From the NCBI GenBank assembly GCA_022448945.1, contig JAKVCV010000012.1, positions 48,897-112,896 of the forward strand: a stretch of 64,000 nt of DNA. Reading direction: 5' to 3'. A model generated the notes under the pieces. It saw nothing but the letters and a program-made list of their open reading frames with translations, had not been told where the DNA came from and ran no database searches. Both the position numbers and the translations under genes were made by a program. Origin of the DNA: Saprospiraceae bacterium. GTDB taxonomy: Bacteria; Bacteroidota; Bacteroidia; Chitinophagales; Saprospiraceae. This document shows, piece by piece, positions 53,900 through 62,444 of the stretch (the stretch's first letter is position 1; each line of letters begins with the position of its first letter).

Positions 53900-56785
53900 A
53901 TGTTCTCAAGTTCAATTCTAAAGCAAAATATTCTTTTTTTCTTTATTGTGACATTTACTTATATATGTAATATTCAATCACAAAACAATAATGGAACACT
54001 AGATCAAATTGAAGAATTGGGTAGTAAAGTTTCCGTACCAATAAGATTACCTGGTGGACCCAAACTAAGTACAGATCTTTATTTACCTATTACAAGTGAT
54101 AGCCTCGTATTTGGGACAACAATACTTGGCCAGACCATTAGCTTGGAACTTATACCTAAAGGCACTCAAATTGTTGTTTACCCTGAGATGATTGATAGTT
54201 CTGGTAATGCAATTCCAAATCCTAACCCATATCAACTTCCATTAATTCTATCAAGAACACCTTATGGCAAAAATGCTTTGGGCACAATTGGTAATGTTAT
54301 ACCAATTTTGGGCTATGCATTTGCTAATCAAGATGTGCGTGGAAAAGGAGAATCTGATGGTGTTTATTTACCAATGTACAGTGATAGTTGGCAAAAATCA
54401 CCCTATCACAATTTCAATCATTTACTTGATATAAGTAACCCAACAGATTCATTTAATGGTAGATTTCATGAAGACGGCTGGTCTGTATATCAATTTTTAT
54501 TGAATGATTTAAAAAAAGATTACGACCTTGATGGAGATGGAATTTCAGAAACAAATGCTACGATTTGTAATGGCACTATGGGGATGCTAGGTGCTTCAGC
54601 ATTTGCAATTCCTCATTTCCAATTAATGGCATCAAATAATATAGACCCCTCTTCAACGGTTCCAGGTATGAAAGGCAATTTATCTATAATTGCTACTGCA
54701 GAACATTATAATACAACGGGTTTTCACAATGGCGTTTTCAGGCAAGGATTGGTTGGCAAATGGCTTGAAAAAGAGATGGTAGAAATTCAAAATAATTCAG
54801 GTAATGATAATGACTTAAATAATAATATTCATACCCCTTCAGATTTTGGTTTAAATACTAAGGCCGAAGTAATAGATCATGCAATAAAACATTATACCAC
54901 TTATCAATACCCTGGCACTTCAATGGCAAATGCATACCCCAATTCAATAGGCAGAGCTGAAATGGATGTTAGTTATGCATTTATTAATGCAAATGGAACA
55001 GGCGATCCACTAGATTCGATATCTAGATACAACAACATGAATGTTCCGACCTATCATTTATCTGGCTGGTATGATATATTTGTAGACGGTCAAATACGCA
55101 CATGGAACAACTTGAAAAAACATACCAATACAAAACAAAAAATGGTAATTGGCCCCTGGGCTCACTTTACAACAACTATGAGTACATCTGGGGATGTTAC
55201 TTACCCACCCCAAGCATCACAATTACTAGGGTTTGACGGAACAGGATTAAACTTCACTAATATAGGAAGCCTTGACTTATCAACTATTTTGGGAATTGAA
55301 CCTATAGAATTCTTGAGATATACACTCAATACAAATGGATATGTAAAACTAGGCAAACCAGTCATTAGAATTCCTGAAAGTAATAAATGGCAAGGAACAA
55401 CTTTAAAAGTCCGAATCCCCTCTGAAAACTATGATTTAACACTAGTACAACTTATTAATTTTCTTGGTGGTCAAGGTTCTTTACCATCCATACCAATTGA
55501 AGCAAAATTAGGCATTCTACCTGCAGTAAATATAAATATCCCTTTCCCTAATTTCCCTGGTTTATTACCGACCCTACCTTTCACATTATCGCAGCCCATG
55601 ATAGAACCTAAGGAAATTGACTTCGATACTATCCCTAATATAAGATTTTATGTCATAGGTCCTCTTGACAGTCTTTCAGGAAATGAAAATGCTGGAAATT
55701 ATTGGTTTAGCAGTGATACACTTCCTTTAACTCAAGGGGTGCAGTATGCTTCTTTTTATTTACATCAAAATGGTATAATTGACCAAAAAAGACCAATTGA
55801 TGATGAAGGAACACTAAGCTATATTCATGACCCAGAAAACCCTGTCAGAACAGTTGGAGGCAATAATTTATTTATTGAAAATCCTGATGGTAGCTCCTCT
55901 CATGGACAAATGGATTTAACAGATTCATTAATTGTTGACTCAACTCTATTGCATCCTGGAGTTTTACAATTTGAAACTACAGTACTTACCGATACATTTT
56001 GTATAATTGGCTTCCCCAAAGCCACAATTTATGCAAAATCAACACCTCAAGGTATTATTTCTGGAGAAACCAGCACCGATTTCATGGTTAGAATAATTGA
56101 TGTATATCCAGACGGCAAAGAATATTATGTAATTGAAGGTAGTGTAAATGCAAGAGCAAGGGAGTATGCAAGAAGTATTTACAATGATAATGAAAACCCA
56201 GACCTAGCATATGCCAATATACAAGTTGATCAGATATATGAATATCAATTTAATTTATTACCCATAGCATATACTTTTGGCAAAGAACATAAAATGAAAA
56301 TTTTAATCAGTAGTAGTAATTATCCTAGGTATATGAGTAATCCTAATATACCTATTGAAGATGGTGATTTTTTTAGAACAAGACCCAATGATGGTCAAAC
56401 ATATATCTATCAAGGCCAAACCTATAGTCCAAGAATTGCAGAGAATAGTATTTTTTTTAGTGATTCTTTGGCCTCAAAAATTGATTTCCCAATTTATGGA
56501 AATAACCCTCATGTACAAATTGATCGTATAGTTGATCTAAACAAAAATAACACTTTAAAAATACAACCAAATCCTACATCTGATTTTTTAACAATAACAA
56601 GAAAAGACATAAGCTCAGGGATTATTTCTATTTATGATAATCTAGGTCGACTAGTAATCCAATCATTTATGAATGAAATACAACTAAGACTAAATGTTAA
56701 ACACTTAACAAAGGGGATTTATAGATTATGTTATGTAGATGAATTCTCTGGAAAACACGAAGTATCCTCTTTCATAAAAAACTAA
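53900..56785 (+). CDS. T9SS-exported CocE/NonD-family hydrolase (X-Pro dipeptidyl-peptidase-like)
   Basis: The 961-residue protein has a signal peptide (LFFFIVTFTYICNIQS), an alpha/beta-hydrolase domain with the CocE pattern: RTPYGKNALG and AFANQDVRGKGESDG, the nucleophile elbow GMLGASAF with S233, then D392 in GWYDIF and H422 in GPWAHF. The beta-sandwich domain (about 600-830) is the usual jelly-roll of X-Pro peptidases and cocaine esterase. A T9SS type-A sorting domain closes it (about 885-961, KIQPNPTSDFLTI to TKGIYRLCYVDE). The last residue of the elbow deviates from the usual GxSYxG. It probably hydrolyses extracellular esters or peptides, with the substrate unknown. Confidence 0.9.
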   Translation: MFSSSILKQNILFFFIVTFTYICNIQSQNNNGTLDQIEELGSKVSVPIRLPGGPKLSTDLYLPITSDSLVFGTTILGQTISLELIPKGTQIVVYPEMIDSSGNAIPNPNPYQLPLILSRTPYGKNALGTIGNVIPILGYAFANQDVRGKGESDGVYLPMYSDSWQKSPYHNFNHLLDISNPTDSFNGRFHEDGWSVYQFLLNDLKKDYDLDGDGISETNATICNGTMGMLGASAFAIPHFQLMASNNIDPSSTVPGMKGNLSIIATAEHYNTTGFHNGVFRQGLVGKWLEKEMVEIQNNSGNDNDLNNNIHTPSDFGLNTKAEVIDHAIKHYTTYQYPGTSMANAYPNSIGRAEMDVSYAFINANGTGDPLDSISRYNNMNVPTYHLSGWYDIFVDGQIRTWNNLKKHTNTKQKMVIGPWAHFTTTMSTSGDVTYPPQASQLLGFDGTGLNFTNIGSLDLSTILGIEPIEFLRYTLNTNGYVKLGKPVIRIPESNKWQGTTLKVRIPSENYDLTLVQLINFLGGQGSLPSIPIEAKLGILPAVNINIPFPNFPGLLPTLPFTLSQPMIEPKEIDFDTIPNIRFYVIGPLDSLSGNENAGNYWFSSDTLPLTQGVQYASFYLHQNGIIDQKRPIDDEGTLSYIHDPENPVRTVGGNNLFIENPDGSSSHGQMDLTDSLIVDSTLLHPGVLQFETTVLTDTFCIIGFPKATIYAKSTPQGIISGETSTDFMVRIIDVYPDGKEYYVIEGSVNARAREYARSIYNDNENPDLAYANIQVDQIYEYQFNLLPIAYTFGKEHKMKILISSSNYPRYMSNPNIPIEDGDFFRTRPNDGQTYIYQGQTYSPRIAENSIFFSDSLASKIDFPIYGNNPHVQIDRIVDLNKNNTLKIQPNPTSDFLTITRKDISSGIISIYDNLGRLVIQSFMNEIQLRLNVKHLTKGIYRLCYVDEFSGKHEVSSFIKN

Positions 56786-56790
56786 ACTAA

Positions 56791-57375
56791 TTACAAATAA
56801 CCTAATTGAATCATTATTCGTGTAATAAAAGGGATTTTTGCCCGATTGTAATCATTTTCACATTCCCAATCCATTTCACCAAAATGTAACTTCATATTAC
56901 TATATGCTATCCGGCCTTCTTCATTATTTCTCAAATAATTTCTAAAAGCTATATATTTTTCATAATAAATTGTATTTCGATGAACAACATGAATATGAAA
57001 ATTGTGATCAAATAGTTTCATTAATGGCATTCTTTCATCTGATCCAATTTCTTTTCTTTCAAACTTCTGAAGCGGGTTGATTGGTCTTATTTTAATAAAG
57101 AAGCGCCTAAATGGCATAATATCATTATATTTAGATACATAAATATATCGCAACTTCTTAAAAACGGAAATACAATCATCCAATTCAACTTCTGGCTCTA
57201 GTCCCATAAGAATATCAATCGTAGGTTTTGCTGCAAGTCCATGTACAGCTGTACTACCTATATGAGCTAAAGTCCCATTAAGCGATTTTAAATTCAAAAC
57301 TTTAAGAATCCGATGTGCTTCTTTTTCATAAATTAATTTCCATATCGGATTATAAGATTGAATATTTATTTTCAT
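56791..57375 (-). CDS. GrpB-family nucleotidyltransferase-like protein
   Basis: I choose the ATG at 57375, giving 194 residues; the longer frame from 57456 would read through the pnp terminator at 57444-57471. The protein begins MKINIQSYNPIWKLIYEKEA and contains AHIGSTAVHGLAAKPTIDILMGL, the GrpB hallmark GSTSVPGLxAKPxIDI with nucleotidyltransferase-fold metal-binding aspartates. The family (UPF0157) is uncharacterised, with weak evidence for dephospho-CoA or RNA-related activity elsewhere. Its promoter is not clear; it may be read through from pnp. Confidence 0.87.
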   Translation of the reverse strand: MKINIQSYNPIWKLIYEKEAHRILKVLNLKSLNGTLAHIGSTAVHGLAAKPTIDILMGLEPEVELDDCISVFKKLRYIYVSKYNDIMPFRRFFIKIRPINPLQKFERKEIGSDERMPLMKLFDHNFHIHVVHRNTIYYEKYIAFRNYLRNNEEGRIAYSNMKLHFGEMDWECENDYNRAKIPFITRIMIQLGYL

Positions 57376-57443
57376 AGGTTTGTCGTAGGATAAAAATGTG
57401 GAATCTGTTTTAAATATGTTAGAATAAGGGTATAAAACAAAAA

Positions 57444-57471
57444 ACGAGAAGTTCAACTAAGAACTTCTCGT
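57444..57471 (-). terminator. Hairpin terminator of pnp
   Basis: ACGAGAAGTTC and GAACTTCTCGT pair perfectly over 11 bp with a 6-nt loop. On the minus strand the stem lies 27 nt after the pnp stop and is followed by TTTTTTGTTTT, a good U-tract. Confidence 0.85.
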
Positions 57472-57497
57472 AAGATTATGTTTTCCTAGTTTAAAAA

Positions 57498-59696
57498 CTA
57501 GTTTTTATTATACTTGTTATACTTCTTATTTCCATCCCTATCATTTCGAGGTTTACGGACACGTTCAACATATCCTTCAGGTTTTTCCATAAGAACTTTA
57601 CGGGATAATTTATACTTACCTGTACGTTCATCAATGGCTAATAATTTAACTTGAAGCTTATCTCCTATAGAAAGTGCATCTTCAACCTTTTCAATCCTAG
57701 ACCAAGAGATTTCAGAAACATGCAAAAGGCCCTCTTTTCCCGGCATGAACTCTACAAAAGCACCATAAGGCATAATGCTAACAACTTTTGCTTCATATAC
57801 TTCATTAACTTCTGCTTCAGCAGCTATACTTTTAATCATAGTCAATGCTGCATCGACAGTTTCCTTGCCTACTCCTGAGATGAATACAATACCTTTATTA
57901 TCTTCCTCTTCAATCGTAATTGTTGCTCCCGTTTCTGATTGTATACCCTGAATAATTTTTCCACCTGGGCCGATTACAGCACCAATTTTATCACCAGGAA
58001 TTTCATAGCGCAAGATACGTGGAGCATGAGGTTTAAGTTCTTCATTATGAGTTGGAATGGCTGCATTCATCAAGCCCAGAATATGTAAACGACCGGCTTT
58101 AGCTTGTTCAAGCGCAGTTGCCAACAGGTTATAATCCAAACCTTCAATCTTAATATCCATTTGACAAGCACAAATTCCTTTATCAGTTCCTGTTACCTTA
58201 AAATCCATATCTCCCAAATGATCTTCATCACCCAAGATATCAGATAAAACAACCGAACGATTACCATCAGAAATTAATCCCATAGCAATACCAGATACTG
58301 CACCAGTAATCGGAACTCCAGCATCCATCAAAGCCATTGACCCTGAACAAACAGAAGCCATGGAAGAAGAACCATTTGATTCCAATACATCAGAAGTAAC
58401 ACGAATTGTATAAGGATAATCAACAGGAATAACTTGCCCCAAAGAACGTCTTGCCAAATTACCATGACCAACTTCTCTACGGGAAACACCACCAATACGC
58501 TTAGTTTCATTTGTACAGAAAGGAGGAAATGTATAGTGTAAAAAGAACTTCTCATACCGTTGTTCCATTGCAGTATCAATCATTGGCTGATCCAACTTAG
58601 AACCTAAAGTAACAGTTGCAAGCGCTTGTGTTTCTCCCCTATTAAATATAGATGCACCATGCGGAGAAGGTAAAGAATCAACCTCACACCAAATAGGGCG
58701 AATTTCATCAGGTTTACGTCCATCTAAACGGACTTTTTCAGCCATGACCATCTCACGGATTGTATTTTTCATGTTTTGGTAGAAATACTCGTTTACAAAG
58801 CTACTATTTTCTTCCATATAGTCTTCTCCATATTTTTTATGAAGAGATTCCACCAATTCTTCTTTGATTATAGTAAAACGATCTTTACGTTCTTTCTTAC
58901 CAAGCGAAGCTGAAGCAACAGCATGAATCTTATCCGTTGTAGCTTTCACTATTTCAGCTTCAAGTTCTTCATTTTTAAAAATTTGAGGTGCTGGCCTATT
59001 TTTTGTTATACCTAAAGCAGCACGTAAATCAAGCTGCAACTGACATTGCTCTTTAATAGCTTCATGACCTATTTTTATTGCTTCTATCAATTCAGCCTCG
59101 GAACATTGATCAGATTCTCCTTCAACCATAACAATATTATCCAAAGTACCTCCGATCATAAAGTTCATATCTGCAGACTCTAAAGCTGTTCTATTTGGAT
59201 TCACAACGTACTGACCATCGATTCGTGCAACACGTACTTCAGATACTGGAATTTCATATGGAATATCTGAAGCAATTAATGCAGCTGAAGCAGCAAAAGC
59301 AGCATAAGCATCCGACAAAACTTCTTTTTCACCTGATATCAAAGAAACAAAAATCTGAGTTTCATTCATATATCCATCAGGGAAAATAGGACGAATTACA
59401 CGATCAATTAATCTACAAACCAATATTTCAGGGTCTGAAAGACGTGCTTCTCGTTTAAAAAAGTTGCCTGGCACACGGCCTGCAGCAGAAAATTTCTGAC
59501 GATATTCGACAGTTAAAGGAAAAAACCCTTGGCCAGGTTTTGCTTCTAAAGCAGAAACAGCTGTAGCCAAAAGCCACATGTTTCCACATCGTAATACAAC
59601 TGATCCATCAGCTAAGGCAGCTAATTTACCACTTTCTAAAATAATCTCTTGCCCTGCTATATTAGCAGAAACAGTTGTTGGAATTTGTTTACCCAT
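57498..59696 (-). CDS. pnp: Polynucleotide phosphorylase (PNPase)
   Basis: The 732-residue protein has two RNase PH domains (about 10-230 and 320-545), a helical linker, a KH domain (about 556-615, GAVIGPGGKIIQGIQSETGATI) and an S1 domain (about 622-692, VNEVYEAKVVSIMPYGAFVEFMPG). PNPase degrades RNA 3'-5' using phosphate and adds 3' tails. Active-site motifs include the VFNRGETQALATVTLG-type element and DLMGDMDFKVTGTDKG-like element (here EDHLGDMDFKVTGTD). It lies downstream of rpsO, the widespread arrangement, on the minus strand. The tail is basic and Asn/Lys-rich. Confidence 0.97.
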   Translation of the reverse strand: MGKQIPTTVSANIAGQEIILESGKLAALADGSVVLRCGNMWLLATAVSALEAKPGQGFFPLTVEYRQKFSAAGRVPGNFFKREARLSDPEILVCRLIDRVIRPIFPDGYMNETQIFVSLISGEKEVLSDAYAAFAASAALIASDIPYEIPVSEVRVARIDGQYVVNPNRTALESADMNFMIGGTLDNIVMVEGESDQCSEAELIEAIKIGHEAIKEQCQLQLDLRAALGITKNRPAPQIFKNEELEAEIVKATTDKIHAVASASLGKKERKDRFTIIKEELVESLHKKYGEDYMEENSSFVNEYFYQNMKNTIREMVMAEKVRLDGRKPDEIRPIWCEVDSLPSPHGASIFNRGETQALATVTLGSKLDQPMIDTAMEQRYEKFFLHYTFPPFCTNETKRIGGVSRREVGHGNLARRSLGQVIPVDYPYTIRVTSDVLESNGSSSMASVCSGSMALMDAGVPITGAVSGIAMGLISDGNRSVVLSDILGDEDHLGDMDFKVTGTDKGICACQMDIKIEGLDYNLLATALEQAKAGRLHILGLMNAAIPTHNEELKPHAPRILRYEIPGDKIGAVIGPGGKIIQGIQSETGATITIEEEDNKGIVFISGVGKETVDAALTMIKSIAAEAEVNEVYEAKVVSIMPYGAFVEFMPGKEGLLHVSEISWSRIEKVEDALSIGDKLQVKLLAIDERTGKYKLSRKVLMEKPEGYVERVRKPRNDRDGNKKYNKYNKN

Positions 59697-59809
59697 TTTT
59701 GGTAAAAATTTAAAGTTTTAAATAATTATTATCAATCATGAAATGCCATTTGCAAATCACGTCATCTATAGATATAAATATGATATAGAGAAAGTCTTTA
59801 TCAAAAAGA

Positions 59810-59832
59810 AAGTGCTTCCGATGGAAGCACTT
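59810..59832 (-). terminator. Hairpin terminator of rpsO
   Basis: AAGTGCTTCC and GGAAGCACTT pair perfectly over 10 bp with a 3-nt loop, 24 nt after the rpsO stop. On the minus strand TTCTTTTTG follows, a good U-tract. It may attenuate read-through into pnp. Confidence 0.8.
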
Positions 59833-59855
59833 CTAAAAGCATTTATATCTTTATT

Positions 59856-60149
59856 TTATTTATTCTTACCAAGTACATCTCTTATTTCAAGTTCCTTGAT
59901 AAGTTCACGATATTTTAATACATCTTTAGCGGCAAGATACCCAAGTAATGAACGTCTATGCCCTACCATTTTCAACAAAGAACGTCTTGTTGAATGGTCT
60001 TTATGATTAACTTTTAGATGTTCAGATAACGATTGAATACGATAAGTTAACAATGCAATCTGTCCTTCTGTAGAGCCAGTATTTTTTTCAGAACCACCGT
60101 AAGTTTTAAAAATCTCAGCAGTTTTTTCTTTTGTTAAATAGATTCCCAT
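59856..60149 (-). CDS. rpsO: 30S ribosomal protein S15
   Basis: I place the start at the ATG at 60149, giving 97 residues; the upstream frame (60182) adds 11 unconserved residues. S15 binds the central domain of 16S rRNA and bridges to 23S. Motifs include GSEKNTGSTEGQIALLTYRI and LSEHLKVNHKDHSTRRSLLKMVGHRRSLLGYL, characteristic of the family. It lies upstream of pnp, with a hairpin between the genes. In E. coli S15 represses its own translation; no such structure was evident here. Confidence 0.97.
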   Translation of the reverse strand: MGIYLTKEKTAEIFKTYGGSEKNTGSTEGQIALLTYRIQSLSEHLKVNHKDHSTRRSLLKMVGHRRSLLGYLAAKDVLKYRELIKELEIRDVLGKNK

Positions 60150-60209
60150 TTTATTTTTATTTTTTAATAGTTTACTAATCAAGATATTCTAAATCATATT
60201 TTAGCACTG

Positions 60210-60217
60210 CAAAAGTA
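60210..60217 (-). promoter_or_regulatory. -7 element (TACTTTTG) of the rpsO promoter
   Basis: On the minus strand TACTTTTG matches TAnnTTTG, about 61 nt upstream of the rpsO ATG and in an otherwise non-coding stretch. No TTG stands at 19-21 nt upstream; ATC GAAAAAAACC-type A-rich sequence precedes it. Confidence 0.6.
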
Positions 60218-60365
60218 TGGTTTTTTTCGATAAAAAGAAGGATTAATTTAGATATTTTATATTTTTTTGTACATTGACTATTATTATAGCATACCTTAAA
60301 AAAATTTAACAAATACCTTTAAATAGCTATATTCTAACCTTTTGGCACTAGATCAAACAAATCTT

Positions 60366-60824
60366 ATGCGTTTATCTATTTTGATTTTTTTATGCTTTTT
60401 TTTAATGTTTCCTTCCTCTAAAGGTCAACAAATAGATGATAGCTTGTTGGTTGCTTCTTTGTCTAGGACGACCTGCTACGGGAATTGTCCATATTATGAA
60501 ATAAAAGTATACGCTAATGGAATAGCAACTTATCTGGGCAAAAAAAACGTATTATTAATTGGATTTTATAAAGCAACGATTAATGAAAATATAATTGAGC
60601 AGATTCTTAATAAAGCATTGCAAATAAAGTACATGAGTTTAAATAATAAATATCCATTAAAGGGTATAGGTATAATTGACTTCCCTGTTTGTATAACCTC
60701 AATAAAAACAAAAAAGGGAAAGAAAAAAACGATATACAACAGAAACGATTCACCTCAAAAATTGATTGAATTTCAGAATTTTTTTGATAAATTGTTCGAG
60801 GAAACAGAATGGAAAAAAATCTGA
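60366..60824 (+). CDS. Small secreted protein with a DUF6438-type domain
   Basis: I choose the ATG at 60366, giving 152 residues and a good signal peptide (RLSILIFLCFFLMFPSSKG, cleavage near residue 20). The longer frame starts at TTG 60342 with no added motif. The domain shows the pattern of DUF6438: SRTTCYGNCPYYEIKVYANGIATYLGKK and later FPVCITSIKTKKGKKKTIY, in which CYGNCP is the core motif. Function is unknown; two cysteines may form a disulfide in the envelope. It is monocistronic, ahead of tRNA-Cys. Confidence 0.75.
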   Translation: MRLSILIFLCFFLMFPSSKGQQIDDSLLVASLSRTTCYGNCPYYEIKVYANGIATYLGKKNVLLIGFYKATINENIIEQILNKALQIKYMSLNNKYPLKGIGIIDFPVCITSIKTKKGKKKTIYNRNDSPQKLIEFQNFFDKLFEETEWKKI

Positions 60825-60991
60825 TATTTCTTTAACAATTACGAATAAATAAACTAATTAATATATATAATTGAGGTTTTAAAAAACGTTAAATTGAACG
60901 CATGCATTTTAATTGAATTTTAGTTCAACAAAAATAAAATCTATTTTATCTCGTGATCAGATTATATTTATTAAAAAATTACTGCAATTTA

Positions 60992-61021
60992 TTGTATTTA
61001 TTCAAAAACGCACTATATTTG
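60992..61021 (+). promoter_or_regulatory. Consensus Bacteroidota promoter for tRNA-Cys
   Basis: TTG at 60992-60994 is separated by 19 nt from TATATTTG at 61014-61021, an exact fit to TTG-N19-TAnnTTTG. The tRNA begins 15 nt after the -7 element, so transcription starts just before it. Confidence 0.85.
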
Positions 61022-61035
61022 CTTAGAGACAAGAT

Positions 61036-61106
61036 GGTCGGGTGGCCGAGCGGCTAGGCTGGGCTCTGCAAAAGCTCCTACAGCGGTTCGAATCCGCTTC
61101 CGACCT
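61036..61106 (+). tRNA. tRNA-Cys (anticodon GCA)
   Basis: The sequence folds into a cloverleaf. The acceptor arm GGTCGGG pairs with TCCGACC (one G-U), discriminator T. The D-arm is GGCCGAGCGGCTAGGC. The anticodon stem-loop GGGCT-CTGCAAA-AGCTC gives anticodon GCA. The T-arm is CAGCG-GTTCGAA-TCCGC-type with a normal TTCGAA loop. CCA is not encoded. A promoter and a terminator flank it, and it may mark the edge of a variable region downstream. Confidence 0.92.
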
Positions 61107-61565
61107 CTACTAAAAGTTCCATTAACAATTATGTTGTGGAACTTTTTTTGTTTTAGTAGTTGTTTGTTTTGTCTTTAGAAAGGCTTTAAGAACCAAATTG
61201 ACTACTTACTCCATTTAATGATTAGATGAACACTTTTTACTTTGGTTAAGGCCAATTAAAAAGCCTGTATGTACTTGTAGTTATCGAGCGTAAGCACCCT
61301 AATCTTTTCAAGCGTCATTTTTAAATAAAAATCAATGCTTCATACATTGATTTATTGTTCTTTATTAATTTTAATTGTAATAAAAATGAGACTATCCAAA
61401 AAATAACAATTATAATGTATCGGAAAATCAAAAAATTTAATGATAGACGGCTTTATTACTTGATTATTAATTTTTCGTAATTCAAAACATATAAATTTTT
61501 AATATTAAATAATAATATTAATTTTAAGAAAACGAATTGCTTATTCACTAAAAAAATAATACAAA
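61107..61565. other. Intergenic region between tRNA-Cys and the hypothetical coiled-coil gene
   Basis: This gap of 459 nt holds the tRNA terminator (61112-61146). A short patch at about 61256-61340 is less AT-rich than the rest and on the minus strand keeps a 27-codon open frame ending in a natural stop; it could be the 3' remnant of a lost gene. The final 200 nt before the next gene are very AT-rich. No promoter with both elements was found for the downstream gene. Confidence 0.4.
61112..61146 (+). terminator. Intrinsic terminator of tRNA-Cys
   Basis: AAAAGTTCCA and TGGAACTTTT pair perfectly over 10 bp with a 15-nt loop, followed by TTTG, 5 nt after the tRNA end. This is a standard Rho-independent terminator. 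Confidence 0.8.
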
Positions 61566-62285
61566 ATGAGTACTAAAAATGAAAACATTAAAAAAGAACT
61601 GGTACTTCTAGAAAATAAACTTAAACAATATCAAATAGCATTTAAAGAGGATGGAACAATTGATAAGAACGAACAGAAAAAACTGGATGAATTAAAAGAA
61701 ATTATTCATGAATGTAAAATAAAATTAAATAGTACTGAACCACAAGAAAATAGTCAAGCTGACATATCAAATGTTAATGCAGCTGAGATTCAAAGATTAA
61801 GAGAAGAATTAGTAAAACTTGCGGGAAGAAATGTCCCTGTTGGTGTAAATAGAACTTATAAACAATACATTGCATTAGGAGGAGATGAAGGTGAAATACA
61901 TAAATGCGCTGCTGAAGCAGCCAGGGTTACTGGAAATATGGCTGCTTTTTTAAAAAGAGCTAATGCCGCAAAAAAGAAAGGGGTTGATACAACAGGCCTA
62001 TTTGCAGAATTAGAATCTTACGTTAAAATAACTATAAGTTCTACAACTCAAATCCCGAAATCAAATAAAAAGAAAACATCAATTGGTGCACCAACACTAA
62101 ACATTAAAGTTGCACCCTTTCATCCTTGTCATAAAAAAGCAATAGAATTTGCTGATAAAAAACTGCAAGAAAAATGGTCATTCAGAGGATTTCTACCATT
62201 CGGAGAATACACACTTGAACATGAAGGGAGAAAAAAAGAATTTGAACTGAATAATCAATGTATACAAACTAAAATTGAAATTTGA
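61566..62285 (+). CDS. Hypothetical coiled-coil protein with a degenerate EF-hand-like loop
   Basis: The 239-residue protein has no signal peptide. The first 60 residues form a charged coiled coil in which FKEDGTIDKNEQKKLDEL (from about residue 26) copies the DG-x-I-x3-E half of an EF-hand but lacks acidic residues at loop positions 1 and 3, so calcium binding is doubtful. A helical middle region (about 78-155, AEIQRLREELVKLAGRN, then AAEAARVTGNMAAFLKRANAAKKKG) is followed by a beta-rich C-terminus (about 175-239). I do not recognise a family. It is 159 nt upstream of a cation channel gene and on the same strand, so it may belong to the same cluster. Confidence 0.65.
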   Translation: MSTKNENIKKELVLLENKLKQYQIAFKEDGTIDKNEQKKLDELKEIIHECKIKLNSTEPQENSQADISNVNAAEIQRLREELVKLAGRNVPVGVNRTYKQYIALGGDEGEIHKCAAEAARVTGNMAAFLKRANAAKKKGVDTTGLFAELESYVKITISSTTQIPKSNKKKTSIGAPTLNIKVAPFHPCHKKAIEFADKKLQEKWSFRGFLPFGEYTLEHEGRKKEFELNNQCIQTKIEI

Positions 62286-62444
62286 TATGATAATTTATAA
62301 TGTGTCTATCCTACTACCATTAAATTGAAAGAACATTTTTAAGAATTTTTAGTTTTTGTCACAACTCTTTTTTGTAATAATTATGTTAATTACTTATAAT
62401 TGTAATAGATTTAGTACTGAACAGAAAATTCATCAAATGAGATT

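Noticed and set aside
57376-57456. Longer GrpB start at 57456
   Set aside because: This extension would cover the perfect 11-bp pnp terminator hairpin and adds residues with no conservation to the GrpB opening, which begins at 57375.
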